64,000 nt of DNA from Megamerina dolium (lineage: Eukaryota; Arthropoda; Insecta; Diptera; Megamerinidae). The DNA is taken from the NCBI GenBank assembly GCA_963854835.1, contig OY978525.1, positions 86,543,171-86,607,170 on the forward strand, in the 5' to 3' direction. The notes below the pieces were generated by a model. That model was not told the DNA's origin. It did not search any database and was given only the letters and a program-made list of their open reading frames with translations. Below are positions 28,527-40,102 of the stretch, in pieces. Made by a program: the position numbers and the translations under genes. Position 1 is the first letter of the stretch. Each line of letters starts with the position of its first letter.

Positions 28527-30412
28527 GAAAATCACCTTACAGTCGGCTGGGGCCGACCAATTTATACCCTGCATATGTAGATATATATAAGGTGATCCGA
28601 TGAGAACTTCCGATAGTTTTTTTTAATAAAACGCATTAAAATCAATTTAATAATCAAAAAGTGTATTTGAGACGTAAGTTCGGTTTATGACATTTAATGT
28701 TTGAAAATAATTTATTTTAAATGTTGTGGTCAACTGGCTCTAACATGATCCATTCTATGGATCCAATTTTCGAGCACTCGTTCGAACATTTCGGCCGATA
28801 TTCCGTTAATTATGCGTGTTATGATCACTTCTAATACAGGGATCGATTGTGGTTTATCGACATAAACAACAAATTTCACATAGCTCCATAAAAAGTAATC
28901 CAACTGCGTCAGATCACAAGATCTGAACACCATAACCACAACATAACACCATATGAACACCATGAAATGGTCGAAGAGAATGAAGAACATTTCTCACTGA
29001 ACACTGAATTTTCACAATTTGTAAACGTTGTTCTGGCGTAAGTATATTCATGGTGAAATGTCAATGAATAATGAACACAAATGGCATATGAACATGACAG
29101 TTATAACACATGAGATGCCTGAGAATCCCTATTGGAAAAAGTATCTCCTATTGGATCACCCTATATATAAAAAGTTTACTCGAATATTCATCTTTTTCTT
29201 TTATTTCCACTTTTTGAGAAACAATTTTTGCATATAATACTAATTTACACCCGAAATATGGTTGACTTTGACGAAGTACTTTGTATGTTATGAGGGTTCT
29301 AAAAGGGATAATTTAATGGAGGATTTTTAAGATAATTCCGAGACTTAGTATGGGAGCTATATAAAAAGTGGGCGTGGCTTCCCTCTTTCTTGTAAATCCA
29401 ATAAATTTTTCAATATTAAGCCACACCTTAAATTAGGTTGTCTTACGTTGAATAGTTCGTAAGTTATAGCGTTATAATTTTCTTTTAAAATTCGCAACTT
29501 TGTATGGTAGCCCCATTAAGAAGTAGACGTGGCATGTTGATTTTTTTCCAGATTATGTACAACTACCATATTAACCTAAGAATTAATTATGATCGTTCTA
29601 GACAGAAGATTGCAGAAGCAGCAGCTATTTCAATTTAAAAGAAATTCGGTCATTTTGTATGGGGGCTACTATAACCAGTGGGTGTGGTGCCTCCATTTCC
29701 TGTGACTCTAGTTGCTCTTACAATACTAATCCATATCTTAAATCTGGTTGTTCTACGCTGAATAATTTGCAAGTTATGATGGTTAACATTTTTTTTTAAT
29801 TTCCGCAACTTTGTATGGGAACCCCAAGAAAGAGTAGGGGTGGCACACCGATTTTTTGCGAAATTATTTTTGACTACCATAGTAATCTAAGTGTCTATTA
29901 TGGATACTCTAGACATAAGATTGCAGAAGTTACAGCTGTTTCAATTTAAATAAAGTACATACGCTTTGTATGGGAGCTACTATAAAAAGTAGGCGGGGCT
30001 CGCCCATTTCTGGCAAGGTTATGTAGTAGTATAATATAACACTATGTGCCAAATATTGTTGTCCCATATGGGGACAACAATATTTTGAAAATTCCGAGGT
30101 TAGTCGCTTTGAATGCTTGGTGTGGGCGTGGCTATTGACCGATCATGCCCAATATCAATCTGCTCCGTACCCTTGGATCAAAGGTTACTTATGCCAAATT
30201 TCGTCAAAATAACTCAATATTTCCTCAAGTTATCGTGCGAACCAGCCAGGTGACAGAAAGACGGACAACCGGACGGACCGAGGGAAGGAAAATTTAAACG
30301 ACGCTGATCACGAATATATATCTATATCTATATCTCCGGAGATTCCTTCAAGTGGTCACAAACATCTGACCGAAATGTATATACCTTGCATATTGCATTA
30401 TGCAGGGTATAA
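28527..30412 (+). mobile_element. Non-coding repeat element R, copy 1
   Basis: Begins TTACAGTCGGCTGGGGCCGA then TATACCCTGCATATG, and ends CATTATGCAGGGTATAA, so both termini carry TATACCCTGCAT in inverted orientation. The interior is a chain of related units, each with TTTGTATGGGAGC and a GTGGGCGTGGC-type box, followed by a unique right part with GATGTTTGTG and a GAC-rich (GGAC)n stretch. No coding capacity was seen. A 572-bp mariner derivative sits near its left end. Confidence 0.75.
28590..29161 (-). mobile_element. Deleted DD41D-like mariner inside element R1
   Basis: The left terminus AGGTGATCCGATGAGAAC is mirrored at the right by CTATTGGATCACCC, between TA dinucleotides. Element R copies at 55.4 and 32.6 kb show the uninterrupted site (GATATATATAAAAAGTTT). 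The minus strand retains FRSCDLTQLDYFLWSYVK, which holds the third catalytic Asp, and a typical C-terminus with MDHVRAS. The N-terminal two-thirds is missing. Confidence 0.85.
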
Positions 30413-30775
30413 AAATAGCAGTAACTTTTATAGGTACATATATCGACATATGCAAACTTGACTAAATATCTGGATTATATTAAATGTGCACAGAACTAAT
30501 ATTAATATTACTCATTTTAAACAAGTTGACCAGCATTGCAACGTATAATATGATTTAAGTGCTCATAAATCGTAAATAAATAAAAAATGGGTTGCACATA
30601 AAAACATATGTACATTAGGTCTGCTTTTGACCTATTATTGAAACTATTATTATCTTCCTCTCTGTGGTTCGTCTCATACTCGTATTTATGTATTCAACAA
30701 TGCGTGTATTATTATTATTCTTTAACATTTTCTTAATAATTTGTTATTTAATGACCCATGATATTCCATGAGCAC
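30413..30775. other. Spacer between inverted R elements
   Basis: About 360 bp of AT-rich DNA separating copy R1 (+) from copy R2 (-). No features. Confidence 0.5.
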
Positions 30776-32649
30776 ATTTTTATACCCTGCATAATGCAAT
30801 ATGCATGGTATATTCATTTCGGTCAGATGTTTGTGTCCACTTGAAGGAATCTCCGGAGATATAGACATGGATATATATTCGTGATCAGCGTCGATTAAAT
30901 TTTCGATTTAACGATGTCCGTCCGTCCGTCCGTCTGTCTGTCACCTGGCTGGTTCGCACGATAACTTGAGTAAATATTGAGCTATTTCGATGAAATTTGG
31001 CATAAGTAATCTATGATCCAAGGGTACGGAGGGGATTGATATTGGGCATGATCGGTCAATAACCACGCCCACACCAAGCATTCAAAGCGACTAACCTCGG
31101 AATTTTCCAAATCTTTAAATTGCTATAACTCACATAATATACCACTTGGGACAACAATATTTTGCACATAGAGTTATATTATACTACTATATAACCTCGC
31201 CAAAAGTGGTTAAGCCACGCCTACTTTCTAGCGTAGCTCCCATACAAAGTGTCTGTACTTCTTTTAAATTGAAACTGCTGTAACTTCTACAATCTTCTGT
31301 CTAGAATAACCATAATTGACACTTAGATTAACACGGTAGTCAGAAATAATATGGCACAAAATCAATGTGCCACACCCACTCCTTTTTGGGTCTCCCATAC
31401 AAAGTTGCGGAAATTAAAAAAAATGTTACCGGTTATAACTTGCAAACTATTCAGCGTAGAATAACGAGATTTAAGGTGTGGATTAGTATTGTACGAGCAA
31501 CTAGGCTCACAGGAAATGGGCGCACCACGCCCAGTGTTTATCGTAGCCCCCATACAAATTTTAAATTGAAACAGCTGTAACTTCGGCAATCTTCTGTCTA
31601 GAATAACCATAAATAACACTTAAATTAATATCGTAGTCGGCAAAAATCTGGCAGAAAATCAGTGTGCCACGCCCACTCCTTCATGGGTCTCCCATACAAA
31701 GTCGAGTGAATTAAACTAAAATTTTAAGCTCCATAGCTTACAAACCATTTAGCCTAGGACAACGAGACTTAGGGTATGGATTAGTATTGTACGAGCAACT
31801 AGGCTCACAGAAAATGGGCGCACCACGCCCAGTGTTTATCGTAGCCCCCATACAAATTTTAAATTGAAACAGCTGTAACTTCGGCAATCTTCGGTCTAGA
31901 ATAACCATAATTGACACTTAGATTAATATCGTAGTCTGCAAAAATCTGACAGAAAATCAGTGTGCCACGCCCACTCCTTCATGGGTCTCCCTTACAAAGT
32001 CGAGTGAATTAAACTAAAATTATAAGCTCCATAGCTTACAAACCATTTAGCCTAGGACAACGAGACTTAGGGTATGGATTAGTATTGTACGAGCAACTAG
32101 GCTCACAGAAAATGGGAGCACCACGCCCAGTGTTTATCGTAGCCCCCATACAAATTTTAAATTGAAACAGCTGTAACTTAGGCAATCTTATGTCTACAAT
32201 AACCATAATTGACACTTAAATTAATATCGTAGTCAGAAATAATCTGGCGAAAAATCAGCGTACCACGCCCACTTCTTATTGGGGCTCCCATACAAAGTTG
32301 AGGAAATTAAACAAAAATGTTAACCACCATAACTTAGAAACTATTCAACGTAGGACACCAAATTTAAGGTGTGGATTAACATTGAAAAATTAATTGGATT
32401 TACTAGAAAGTGGTAAGCCACGCCCACTTTTTATATAGCTCCCATACTAAGCCTCGGAATTATCTTAAAATCCTTTTACTTCGTCAAAGTCAACCATATT
32501 TCGGGTGTAAATTAGTAGTATATGCAAAAATTGTTTCTCGAAAAGTGGAAATAAAAGAAAAGTTGGATATTCGAGTAAACTTTTTATATATAAATCTACA
32601 TATGCAGGGTATAGTTTGGTCGGCCCCAGCCGACTGTAAGGAGATTTTC
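30776..32649 (-). mobile_element. Non-coding repeat element R, copy 2, with ~298-bp tandem units
   Basis: Same family as R1, in opposite orientation. It starts TTTTTATACCCTGCATAATG and ends GGCCCCAGCCGACTGTAAGG. A (GTCC)n stretch lies near 30915. The box TGCCACGCCCACTCCT or its close variants recur near 31365, 31661, 31959 and 32257, a period of 297-298 bp. The two central units are nearly identical, so the array has been homogenised or recently amplified. No ORF of interest. Confidence 0.8.
31364..32300. repeat. Tandem array, ~298-bp unit
   Basis: Three or more consecutive units within element R2. The units starting near 31661 and 31959 differ at only a few positions; the outer ones are more diverged. 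Confidence 0.85.
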
Positions 32650-33599
32650 ATATATCCTTTTAACCGCAAATATAGAATTAAATATGCTTTCATTTACGAA
32701 TCTAATACTCTTCAAAAAAGCACACACAGTCAGAAAATTCTTGATGGAATTTTCACCCGAAATACTATCGTATGTCTGTTCATTACATAAAGACCCTTAA
32801 CATATCCATTTCGAAACGAGTAATAAAAAAATTTGAAAATTATACAAGGTCACATGCCTATAATATAAAGTATAAATATACTTTTTAAAATAACTATCAC
32901 AAACCATATTGGTTAGAAAAAAGTAGACAGTACTTAAATAGGTTTTATATTTGTAATTTCCTTTCCCTCCGATCTACTGTATGTTAGATGCCCCTCATTG
33001 TTAATCAATCGACCAGCATGAAGAATTTATCACGACACCATTTGGAGAATAATTGAAACAGACCTATATGGGTCCAATTTTGTTTCTCTGTTCTATATAC
33101 GGGTTCGGTTACAGAATTCTTCTATTCTTTCTTTGCTCATAATAACGCCAAAAATAACACATTTCAATAATTGTCAATAAATCGTAGATTGTCGATTCAT
33201 ATGCTGGTCGATGCAGAACACTGGCACACTATGTCTGCCATTGTCAGTGAAAGCAACTTCAGGTTGGGTTCCATAATATTTAACATTGGATCCTGATCTG
33301 ATTATCAAGTGCTAGCAAGGTTTGATTGCCTTGCACCTGATCGTCCAAAGGATGGATCAGCACACTAATTAAAGCAACCATTTCAGGGTGGTGGACCGAT
33401 ACATATCTTCCTTGGGTCTGTTACTCCCGTTTTGATAAATTATGGCCCTTGCCTCAGAATGTTATCCACACAAATTATAATAGATAAGATAAATAAGATA
33501 TCTTCACGAATGGTAGAAGCCACAGTTCATATGCTATATGTATGTAAGTAGACATAGATATCTCTCCACACTAAAGCTATTTGTCCATTACCCTGACAA
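32650..33599. other. Unassigned DNA
   Basis: No gene recognised. The right part may include decayed flanks of the LINE fragment that follows. Confidence 0.4.
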
Positions 33600-33907
33600 A
33601 TTCATGTAGAACCGCTCCAGTAATGATTTAGCATAAATATGGACGGGCTAACCGGTCGAAAGGACTTTGCTTCTGAGTAGTCACTGTTTCTTTAGGAAGA
33701 AGACAAACCCCAGTCTCTCTCCACTGAATTGACACATATCCTGTAGTACATATTTCTAAGGGTCTGTCGACCAGACCTGTTATACCGCACTCAAGTGAAG
33801 CTGAAAATATTCCATCCATCCTTCTCGCTTTCAATATTTCATCGCTGTTACCACCCCTGCAAGTAGCTCTTTCGGAATTCTCGGATCTGAAACTATAAGG
33901 AAAATTC
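33600..33907 (-). pseudogene. LINE reverse transcriptase fragment (N-terminal RT motifs)
   Basis: The minus strand reads LKARRMDGIF, GYVSIQWRETGVCLLPKE and, after a frame change, SEAKSFRPVSPSIF. In order these correspond to the SPGxDGI, W..a.vv.iPK and FRPISL motifs (RT motifs 0-2) of R1/LOA/I-type LINEs. No YxDD core or endonuclease is present. It is probably related to the RNase H-type LINE remnants at 7.6 and 62 kb. Confidence 0.6.
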
Positions 33908-34960
33908 ATCAGTTAGTCGACTAAATGTCTTCCTTGTCCGTTTATTCAGAAGTGGCTTGTTCACGTGTACTCAAGACTTCCCACAAGAAAGAGTAAAAAA
34001 CGTCAAATCACATTATCTTGAATATCAGTGCACTTGTACATTCCTTGGGTTATTATTGTCGCTGAACACGATCCTGTGAAAAGCAAAGCCTCTTCCAGAC
34101 CATGTTTACACCTTTTTGGGAACAAAAAGTCGACGCCATTGATGGTGACAGGGATTTTCTTTGTTCTTAAAGAAGTATGTCCTGATTTTATCGCCGCCTA
34201 TACCATACAATACATTTTTCATTAGTCACTCCAAATGTTATTACAAAATTTTACTTATTCATTTTGTTTGAACACTAATTTTGTAGATAATTTTACACAA
34301 TTTTTAAACTCTGTTCGCGTGTGCCTTTTTGAGATGAAATATCAAACATTACCAAAAATAAAAATGTGATATAACTGTCAATGTCAGAGTGGAAAATTAT
34401 ATAATATATAGTGACTCTACTCTCTACTCTACTCTACTTCATTAATATATACATATGTATTTACAGATGTATTTCATTAAGAATATATACACCAGAAATG
34501 GCAATATTTGTTCTAACTTTCAAAAACTTCTTTTCATTTTATAAAATCACAACATACATATGTCATGTCACGAATCAAGTTGTCATCTGTCTAACTGCCT
34601 ATCATATTTCACTATTCATTATTACTAAACGCGATATAATAAGTAGATTGATCAATGTCCATAAGTAAACGCTCATTTTCTTCAAACACATAGTCACAGT
34701 ATGCATAAACATTCAAAGAACTATTATGAAAATTAAGTGTTAACTGCCAAGTTGACATTTACAAGTATACTCACATGTACGTATGAATATGAAAATAAAC
34801 CATGGTCTGCATAATTCATTATGTTACGAGAAGATACAAGAATTTGTAAAGTGAAAATAGAATTTGGTAAGTACCATCGGCTCCGAGAAAACTTGGAAGA
34901 GCTTCTCTTTAATATTGTTTTTTTTTTTTGTGGGTGTTATGTTTGGATATTGGAAAGGTG
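33908..34960. other. Unassigned DNA with a possible SINE scrap
   Basis: Mostly featureless. GGCTCCGAGAAAACTTGG and GAGCTTCTCTT near 34880-34912 weakly resemble the SINE 3' region on the minus strand. Confidence 0.35.
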
Positions 34961-34961
34961 C

Positions 34962-35090
34962 TGCAGCTGCTGTAGCTCAATGGTTACGTTGTAGATTTAA
35001 TCCCCGTCTGAGACATGAACTTTGAAAATATTTTTCTTACGAACAGTACCTGTTTGGCAGCAAGCAATTGGCAATTCTTCTACTACTTCG
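34962..35090 (+). mobile_element. Degenerate SINE head fragment
   Basis: TGCTGTAGCTCAATGGTTA (A-box region), ATTTAATCCCCGTCTGAGA and CAAGCAATTGGCAATTCTTC match the head and early body of the SINE with many changes. Confidence 0.6.
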
Positions 35091-35230
35091 ATAATAAATA
35101 TTCCTACCGTTAACAAAAGTATTCCAAGTCCTAAGAACATGCGCTCATCGCAGAGCTCAGCAATTGAGCAAAGGTTTCACTAACCTTAAGAAAAGACTAG
35201 GTGAAAAATAATTGTATTATTAGCATTGTG

Positions 35231-35600
35231 TGGGTGCCGTAGCTCAGTGGTTAGTGTGTTCGCCTTCTGATCTGTAGGTCGTGGTTCAATACCCGGCTGA
35301 TGCATAACAAATTTTATATCGAAAAGATTTTTCTTTCGAATGGTACCCACCTGTCGGCAAGCAATTGGCAATTCTTCCGACAGTAACAACTTGCCATGAA
35401 AAAGCTTCTAAAAAGAACTCTGTGACAAAGCTCAGAAAAAGTGATGTCACAAGTGTTCTGCCGTTCGGAACCGGCTAAAATAAGTAGGTCCATTCTAATA
35501 CCGTCCAAAAAATTTAAGACGCACAACAGTAATAGAAGAGAAGCTCGGCCAATGAGCCCTTTGGGGCTTTAAGTGCCACATATTTATTTTTTTTTTTTTA
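35231..35600 (+). mobile_element. tRNA-headed SINE, reference full-length copy
   Basis: About 360 bp. It starts TGGGTGCCGTAGCTCAGTGG, has a B-box-like element 43 bp further on, then a body with CCACCTGTCGGCAAGCAATT and TTCTGCCGTTCGGAACCGGC, and ends GGGGCTTTAAGTGCCACATA plus a T-rich tail. It differs from the 12-kb copy at few positions, so the two are recent. Internal runs of four to five T occur in the body and would be expected to stop Pol III. Confidence 0.85.
35240..35293 (+). promoter_or_regulatory. Pol III-type A and B boxes of the SINE
   Basis: TAGCTCAGTGG (35240-35250) matches an A box and GGTTCAATACC (35283-35293) resembles a B box with two changes. Their 43-bp spacing is that of a tRNA gene. 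The copy near 57.81 kb keeps a closer B box, GGATTCAATCC. Confidence 0.7.
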
Positions 35601-35933
35601 GCATACATAGTTCAATTGATTTAGGAATCAGAAAGCAAACAGACCAATCTTTTGCTTATAGTTTCTGTGACTGGTCTTTAACTTCGATGTAATCACAATT
35701 TATTATTATATCCTGCATGAGTATATGCAAGGAATCTGCGGAGATATAGAAAAGTATATACAGTATTGTGCAAAACTTAAGCAACTGGCATAGTAGGTGT
35801 TCGATATTTCTTTGTTCAGAAAATAACGGTTCTTTTTCGGAGTTTTTTCTGCTTTGTGCATTAACATTGATCTAACTCAGTACAAAAAAGTCTTTCTTAG
35901 CGCACAGTTCTTTCAAACATATTGAAATCCAAA

Positions 35934-36998
35934 ATGCAACGTGTCCGTTATAGTCATCAATTTAAGATGAAGGTTATATCGTTATTTAAGGAAGGAAAAC
36001 CACAGAATGACATTGCAAAATCATTAAATATCAACAAATCTATGATATCAAGATGGATACGATTATTTGAAAAAACTGGTAGCGTTACAGATCGAAATTC
36101 AGGAGGAAGACCCCAAAAAATTTCTTATAGGGAAGCTATTCAAATTTAAAAATTGATTAAAAAAAATCCGTTCATGTCTTCAAAAGATATAGTAAATACT
36201 CTTAATTTAAATGTCGATTCAAGCACAGTAAGAAGGCATTTGATTAAAGTTGGTTTAAAAAGCTACAAAGCGGTAAAGAAACCAATGCTTACACCAAAAC
36301 ATGTAAAAAAAAGGTATGTTTGGTTTAATGCCTTCAAAACAAAAACAACAACATATATTTTTTTTTCCAGACTTGAATTTGCTAAGAAGTACGTGGGCTG
36401 GTCCATAAAAAAGTGGTTTGACGTACTGTTCAGTGATGAAGTTAAAATAAATTTATTTAATTCAAACGGAATAATAAGAGTTCGACATGTGAAAGGTGAA
36501 GGCCTCAATCCGCGATACTGTAAAAAGACTGTAAAGCATGGAGGAGGGAACGTCATGGTGTGGGCGTGTTTTTCGGGGAGTGGACTTGGTCCGTTGCATA
36601 GGATTGACCACAAAATGGACAGATTTATGTATAAGGACATCTTAGAAACTGCAATGTTGCCTTTTGCGGAATGGAATATGCCACTTCGATGGGTGTTTCA
36701 GCACGACAATGATCCGAAACACACATCGAAGTTTGTGAAGGATTGGCTACAGTCAAATAAGATTCAAGTGCTTGATTGGCCGGCACAATCGCCCGACTTG
36801 AATCCTATTGAAAATTTGTTTTCAATTTTAAAACGAGGCTTGGGCTTAAAGCGCTTTAAAAATAAAGACGAACTATTTTTAGGCCTCAAAACTGAATGGG
36901 AAAATATAAATAAATCATATTTAACGAAATTAGTAGCTTCTATGCCCAAAAGGTGTGCTGCAGTAATTAAAAATAAGGGATACTACACAAAATATTAA
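35934..36998 (+). pseudogene. Tc1-like transposase with a 57-bp intron and one nonsense codon
   Basis: Would cut and paste the element at TA sites. An N-terminal paired-like helix-turn-helix (FKMKVISLFKEGKPQNDIAK, MISRWIRLFEKTGSV) and a GRPQK hook precede the catalytic domain: VLFSDEVKI (D), VFQHDNDPKHTSKF (D) and QSPDLNPIENLF (E), with 34 residues between the last D and E. An in-frame TAA (36147-36149) sits just after the GRPQK region. Positions 36314-36370 begin GTATGT and end TTTTCCAG. Removing them restores a normal Tc1 HVKKRLEFAKK junction, so this is an intron that happens to be a multiple of three and to read open. Spliced length would be 335 codons, usual for the family. Start chosen at ATG 35934. 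All three catalytic residues remain, so the TAA appears to be the only lesion. Confidence 0.9.
36314..36370 (+). other. Spliceosomal intron in the Tc1-like transposase gene
   Basis: Donor GTATGT, pyrimidine-rich end and acceptor CCAG, 57 bp, phase 2. The translated insert is unlike any Tc1 protein sequence, and its removal joins two conserved blocks. Minos of Drosophila hydei is known to carry a ~60-bp intron; whether the position is homologous needs alignment. Confidence 0.8.
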
Positions 36999-37846
36999 AA
37001 GTTGCACAGATGAAATATGAGTATAATTTGTTTTTTGTTGTTTACAGTTAATTTCGTAAGAATACCGAACTTTTGTTGTTGTTGTTTTTTATGTATTTAA
37101 TGAAGGAACAAATAAATATTAAAACATTCAATCTAAGCGGTTTTATTTTTTAGTAAATTTGAAATCAATGAGAGCACTATGCCAGTTGCTTAAGTTTTGC
37201 ACAATACTGTATATTCCTGATCCATCTGGGACAACAATATTTGGCACGCAGCGTTATAGTATAATGCTACATAATATTGCCACATATGAGCGGACCACGT
37301 CTACTTTTTATACTAGCTTGAATTTCTTTTAAATTTAAACCGCTCTAACTTCAGCAGTTTTTTGCCTAGAGCAACCATAATTGATACTTAGATTAATACT
37401 CGTTTTGTAGTAAAAAATAATTTGGCATAAAATCAGCAAAGCAAAGTCGAGGATATGAAACAAATTTTTAACCGCCATAACTTATGAACTTATGAACTAT
37501 TCTGCGTAAAATAACCACATTTAAGTTGTGGATTAGTATTGTTAGGTTAACTAGATAGACAAGACGAAATAGGCGAGCCACGCCCTCTGCTCCCATACAA
37601 AACTTCAGAATTTGTTTCATGTTTAAACCGCCATAACTTCAGCAGTTTTCAGCTCAAAATAACCATATTTAGCAGTACGAAGTTTAATATTGAAGTTTGT
37701 AAAAAACCTGCGAGAAACCAGCGTACCACGCCTATTACTTAATGTAGCTCGCAGTCGCGGCACTATATTAAACTCTAAAACCCCCATAACTTACAAAATA
37801 TTTCGCATAAGGCAATCAGTTGTAGATTAGTATTTTAAGCAGAAAC

Positions 37847-37975
<129 letters not shown>

Positions 37976-38013
37976 TCCTGTGCAGGGTACAATTCGACTG
38001 TAAGGTCATTTTG

Positions 38014-39980
38014 TTTTAATATTATTTTACTGTGACATATGCATCTTCAATATAAATCGAATCGAGCGATTAACTAAAGTTTATCTCTCGATGGGATTAA
38101 CTACCAACATTACCATTGTTCACATGAATTTAAAATGTGAATAAATATTTGATGACACGAGTAGACTAACAAATGCGTGTCAATCAAAATCACAATGATT
38201 TAATGAAAAAATGCCAAGCAAATATTGATCATGTACGAGTAGATCAAGTCAATATTCTACAAAAAGCAAACAAACTAAAAGACAAAAGCCCATGTCTATA
38301 CTGATGTTAATGTTGTTCTTTTTTACGGACATGTAGTATACAAATATATGTACATACATATGTTCTATGCAGGATATTAAGTTAATTAAATGATACGAAA
38401 TTTGTTGCCACAATACTGTAACTAACCAAATAAATTCGTACATGAGTATATATTATTATCTTAGGCACATAAGCACGTGTATAATTTGTTATACATATTT
38501 TGTTATATTTTCGGAGAGAGTACCTACTGCATGGATTTTTCATCAACTAAACACCCAATAATCCCATATCACAACCCATCCTAATGATAATTAGAAAACT
38601 TTCTTTGAACAAAATTAATTAAATTACAAAGCAAATTTCATTTCCCTATTTATTCAGTTGTTTTGATCTCTAAGCATCAAAACCAATGCAAAATATTGCA
38701 ATTTAATACGTAAGCCGGCATGACTCAAATAATAATATTATAATTTATCCCAAATTTATGCTTTGAGATGCTAATACAAAATAGGCAAGGCATAGGTGAA
38801 CCTTGAAGCAAACCCTTTCGGTCTATTTATGATCCACATATTAAACGTCCCCTCCTCTTGTTGCTTATGCATACATAGCAACATGCTTATTATGTACATA
38901 GGAAGACTTAAATTTAATTTTAAACCCTAAAAAATATGACCATATCAGAATTATATTTACTTTTTGGTTTATTTTCTTTTTCATTTTATAATATTAGTGG
39001 AAAGCACGGCTGTCCTTCTATTCTTGGATTTGTTCTATTTTCGGAGTGTTTTGTTGAAAAAAAAAATGAATTGACGATTTGATGTTACAATCGCTGACTC
39101 ATATGGGAAACTTTGGAATATTAGAAATTATATTTTGATAATTTTATGTAGATGTGGATGTGGAGAAAATGCGACCAACATGCACCATCAACAGTGTAGG
39201 TTGGCCGATTTAATGAAATTAAAGAAGCCCAGTAATTATATAATATTTAGCAATACATTTTCCAGCCAAAACGTAGAAATAGTGATCGAGATTATCATTT
39301 CAAGAGTGTTTTCGAATTAATTAAGTAAATTTTAATTTGTAATAATTTCTGACTTTTTGAAATTATATTTTTTTACAATTGTTTCAACAAATTGAAGAAT
39401 CTACAAAAATGATATTAACCGGGCTATTCTGGAATAAATAGAATAGTCACCACAATACAATAGTGCAATACTGTGGTTGCAGATTGTTAGTATTCTGAAT
39501 TCATATTACAGCAACAAAAGTAATAAAAATGGTTACCTCTCAATAAGGAGGTTACAAGCTATACCTGATACATATCGTAAAAACCAAAAGAATGTTATTT
39601 ATATAAAATTGCAATATTCTTTTAGATATTTGCTTAGGTTTCTGAAAAAGAAAAAATGTGCATTATATTACTATATAATTAAGTATACCATGTTTTTGTT
39701 TATTACAAAGTTGACAGAATACCTGCTTTAACATCTTGAACAAAAGCTCGTTACAGCATCCATGTATTTTAGAAAAAACTTCATAACCCTTTACGTTGTT
39801 ATTGAGTAGTTCCGTTTTTCGCAAGGTTTTCCTGCATCGGAATCGAACTCTTAATGAATTCATAACAAAAGTTACCCGTATATGAAAATGTTGAAATGAT
39901 ATTGTTAAGGAATTTCTTTCAAAACTTGTAACGATTCGAAGAAATGAAATGTGAAATAATAGTGTTTCATAATGCATACA
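38014..39980. other. Unassigned AT-rich DNA
   Basis: About 2 kb without recognisable genes or element ends. A short frame at 39135-39320 with a Cys/His-containing start (LCRCGCGENATNMHHQQC) is not a domain I recognise. Confidence 0.4.
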
Positions 39981-40102
39981 TAAACGGTGTGACAATTATG
40001 TATTAAGACTGCCTCTAGAAAACACAATTAAAACACGATATCTGGTAATTTTTCGATATATCTATTCGAAATATTCTCCTCCTGATTCAATACACTTGTT
40101 AC

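Larger units (their letters stand above)
35761..37209 (+). mobile_element. Tc1-like DD34E transposon, near complete
   Basis: 1449 bp with ~34-bp inverted ends starting CAGTATTGTGCAAAACTTAA, flanked by TA on each side. It is inserted in element R4 and carries one transposase gene with a short intron. Confidence 0.95.

Noticed and set aside
30915..30945. (GTCC)n/(GTCT)n runs near 30.92 kb and (GGAC)n near 56.67 kb as independent microsatellites
   Set aside because: They occupy the same position in each copy of element R and are part of it.
34028..34225. Open frame MHLYIPWVIIVAEHDPVK... as a gene
   Set aside because: No recognisable domain, and neighbouring sequence shows decayed transposon text.
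35231..35305. Genuine tRNA gene at the SINE head
   Set aside because: The A and B boxes and spacing fit, but the sequence is repeated with the same 3' body, the B box is off consensus and I could not pair a convincing acceptor stem, so it is a SINE head.
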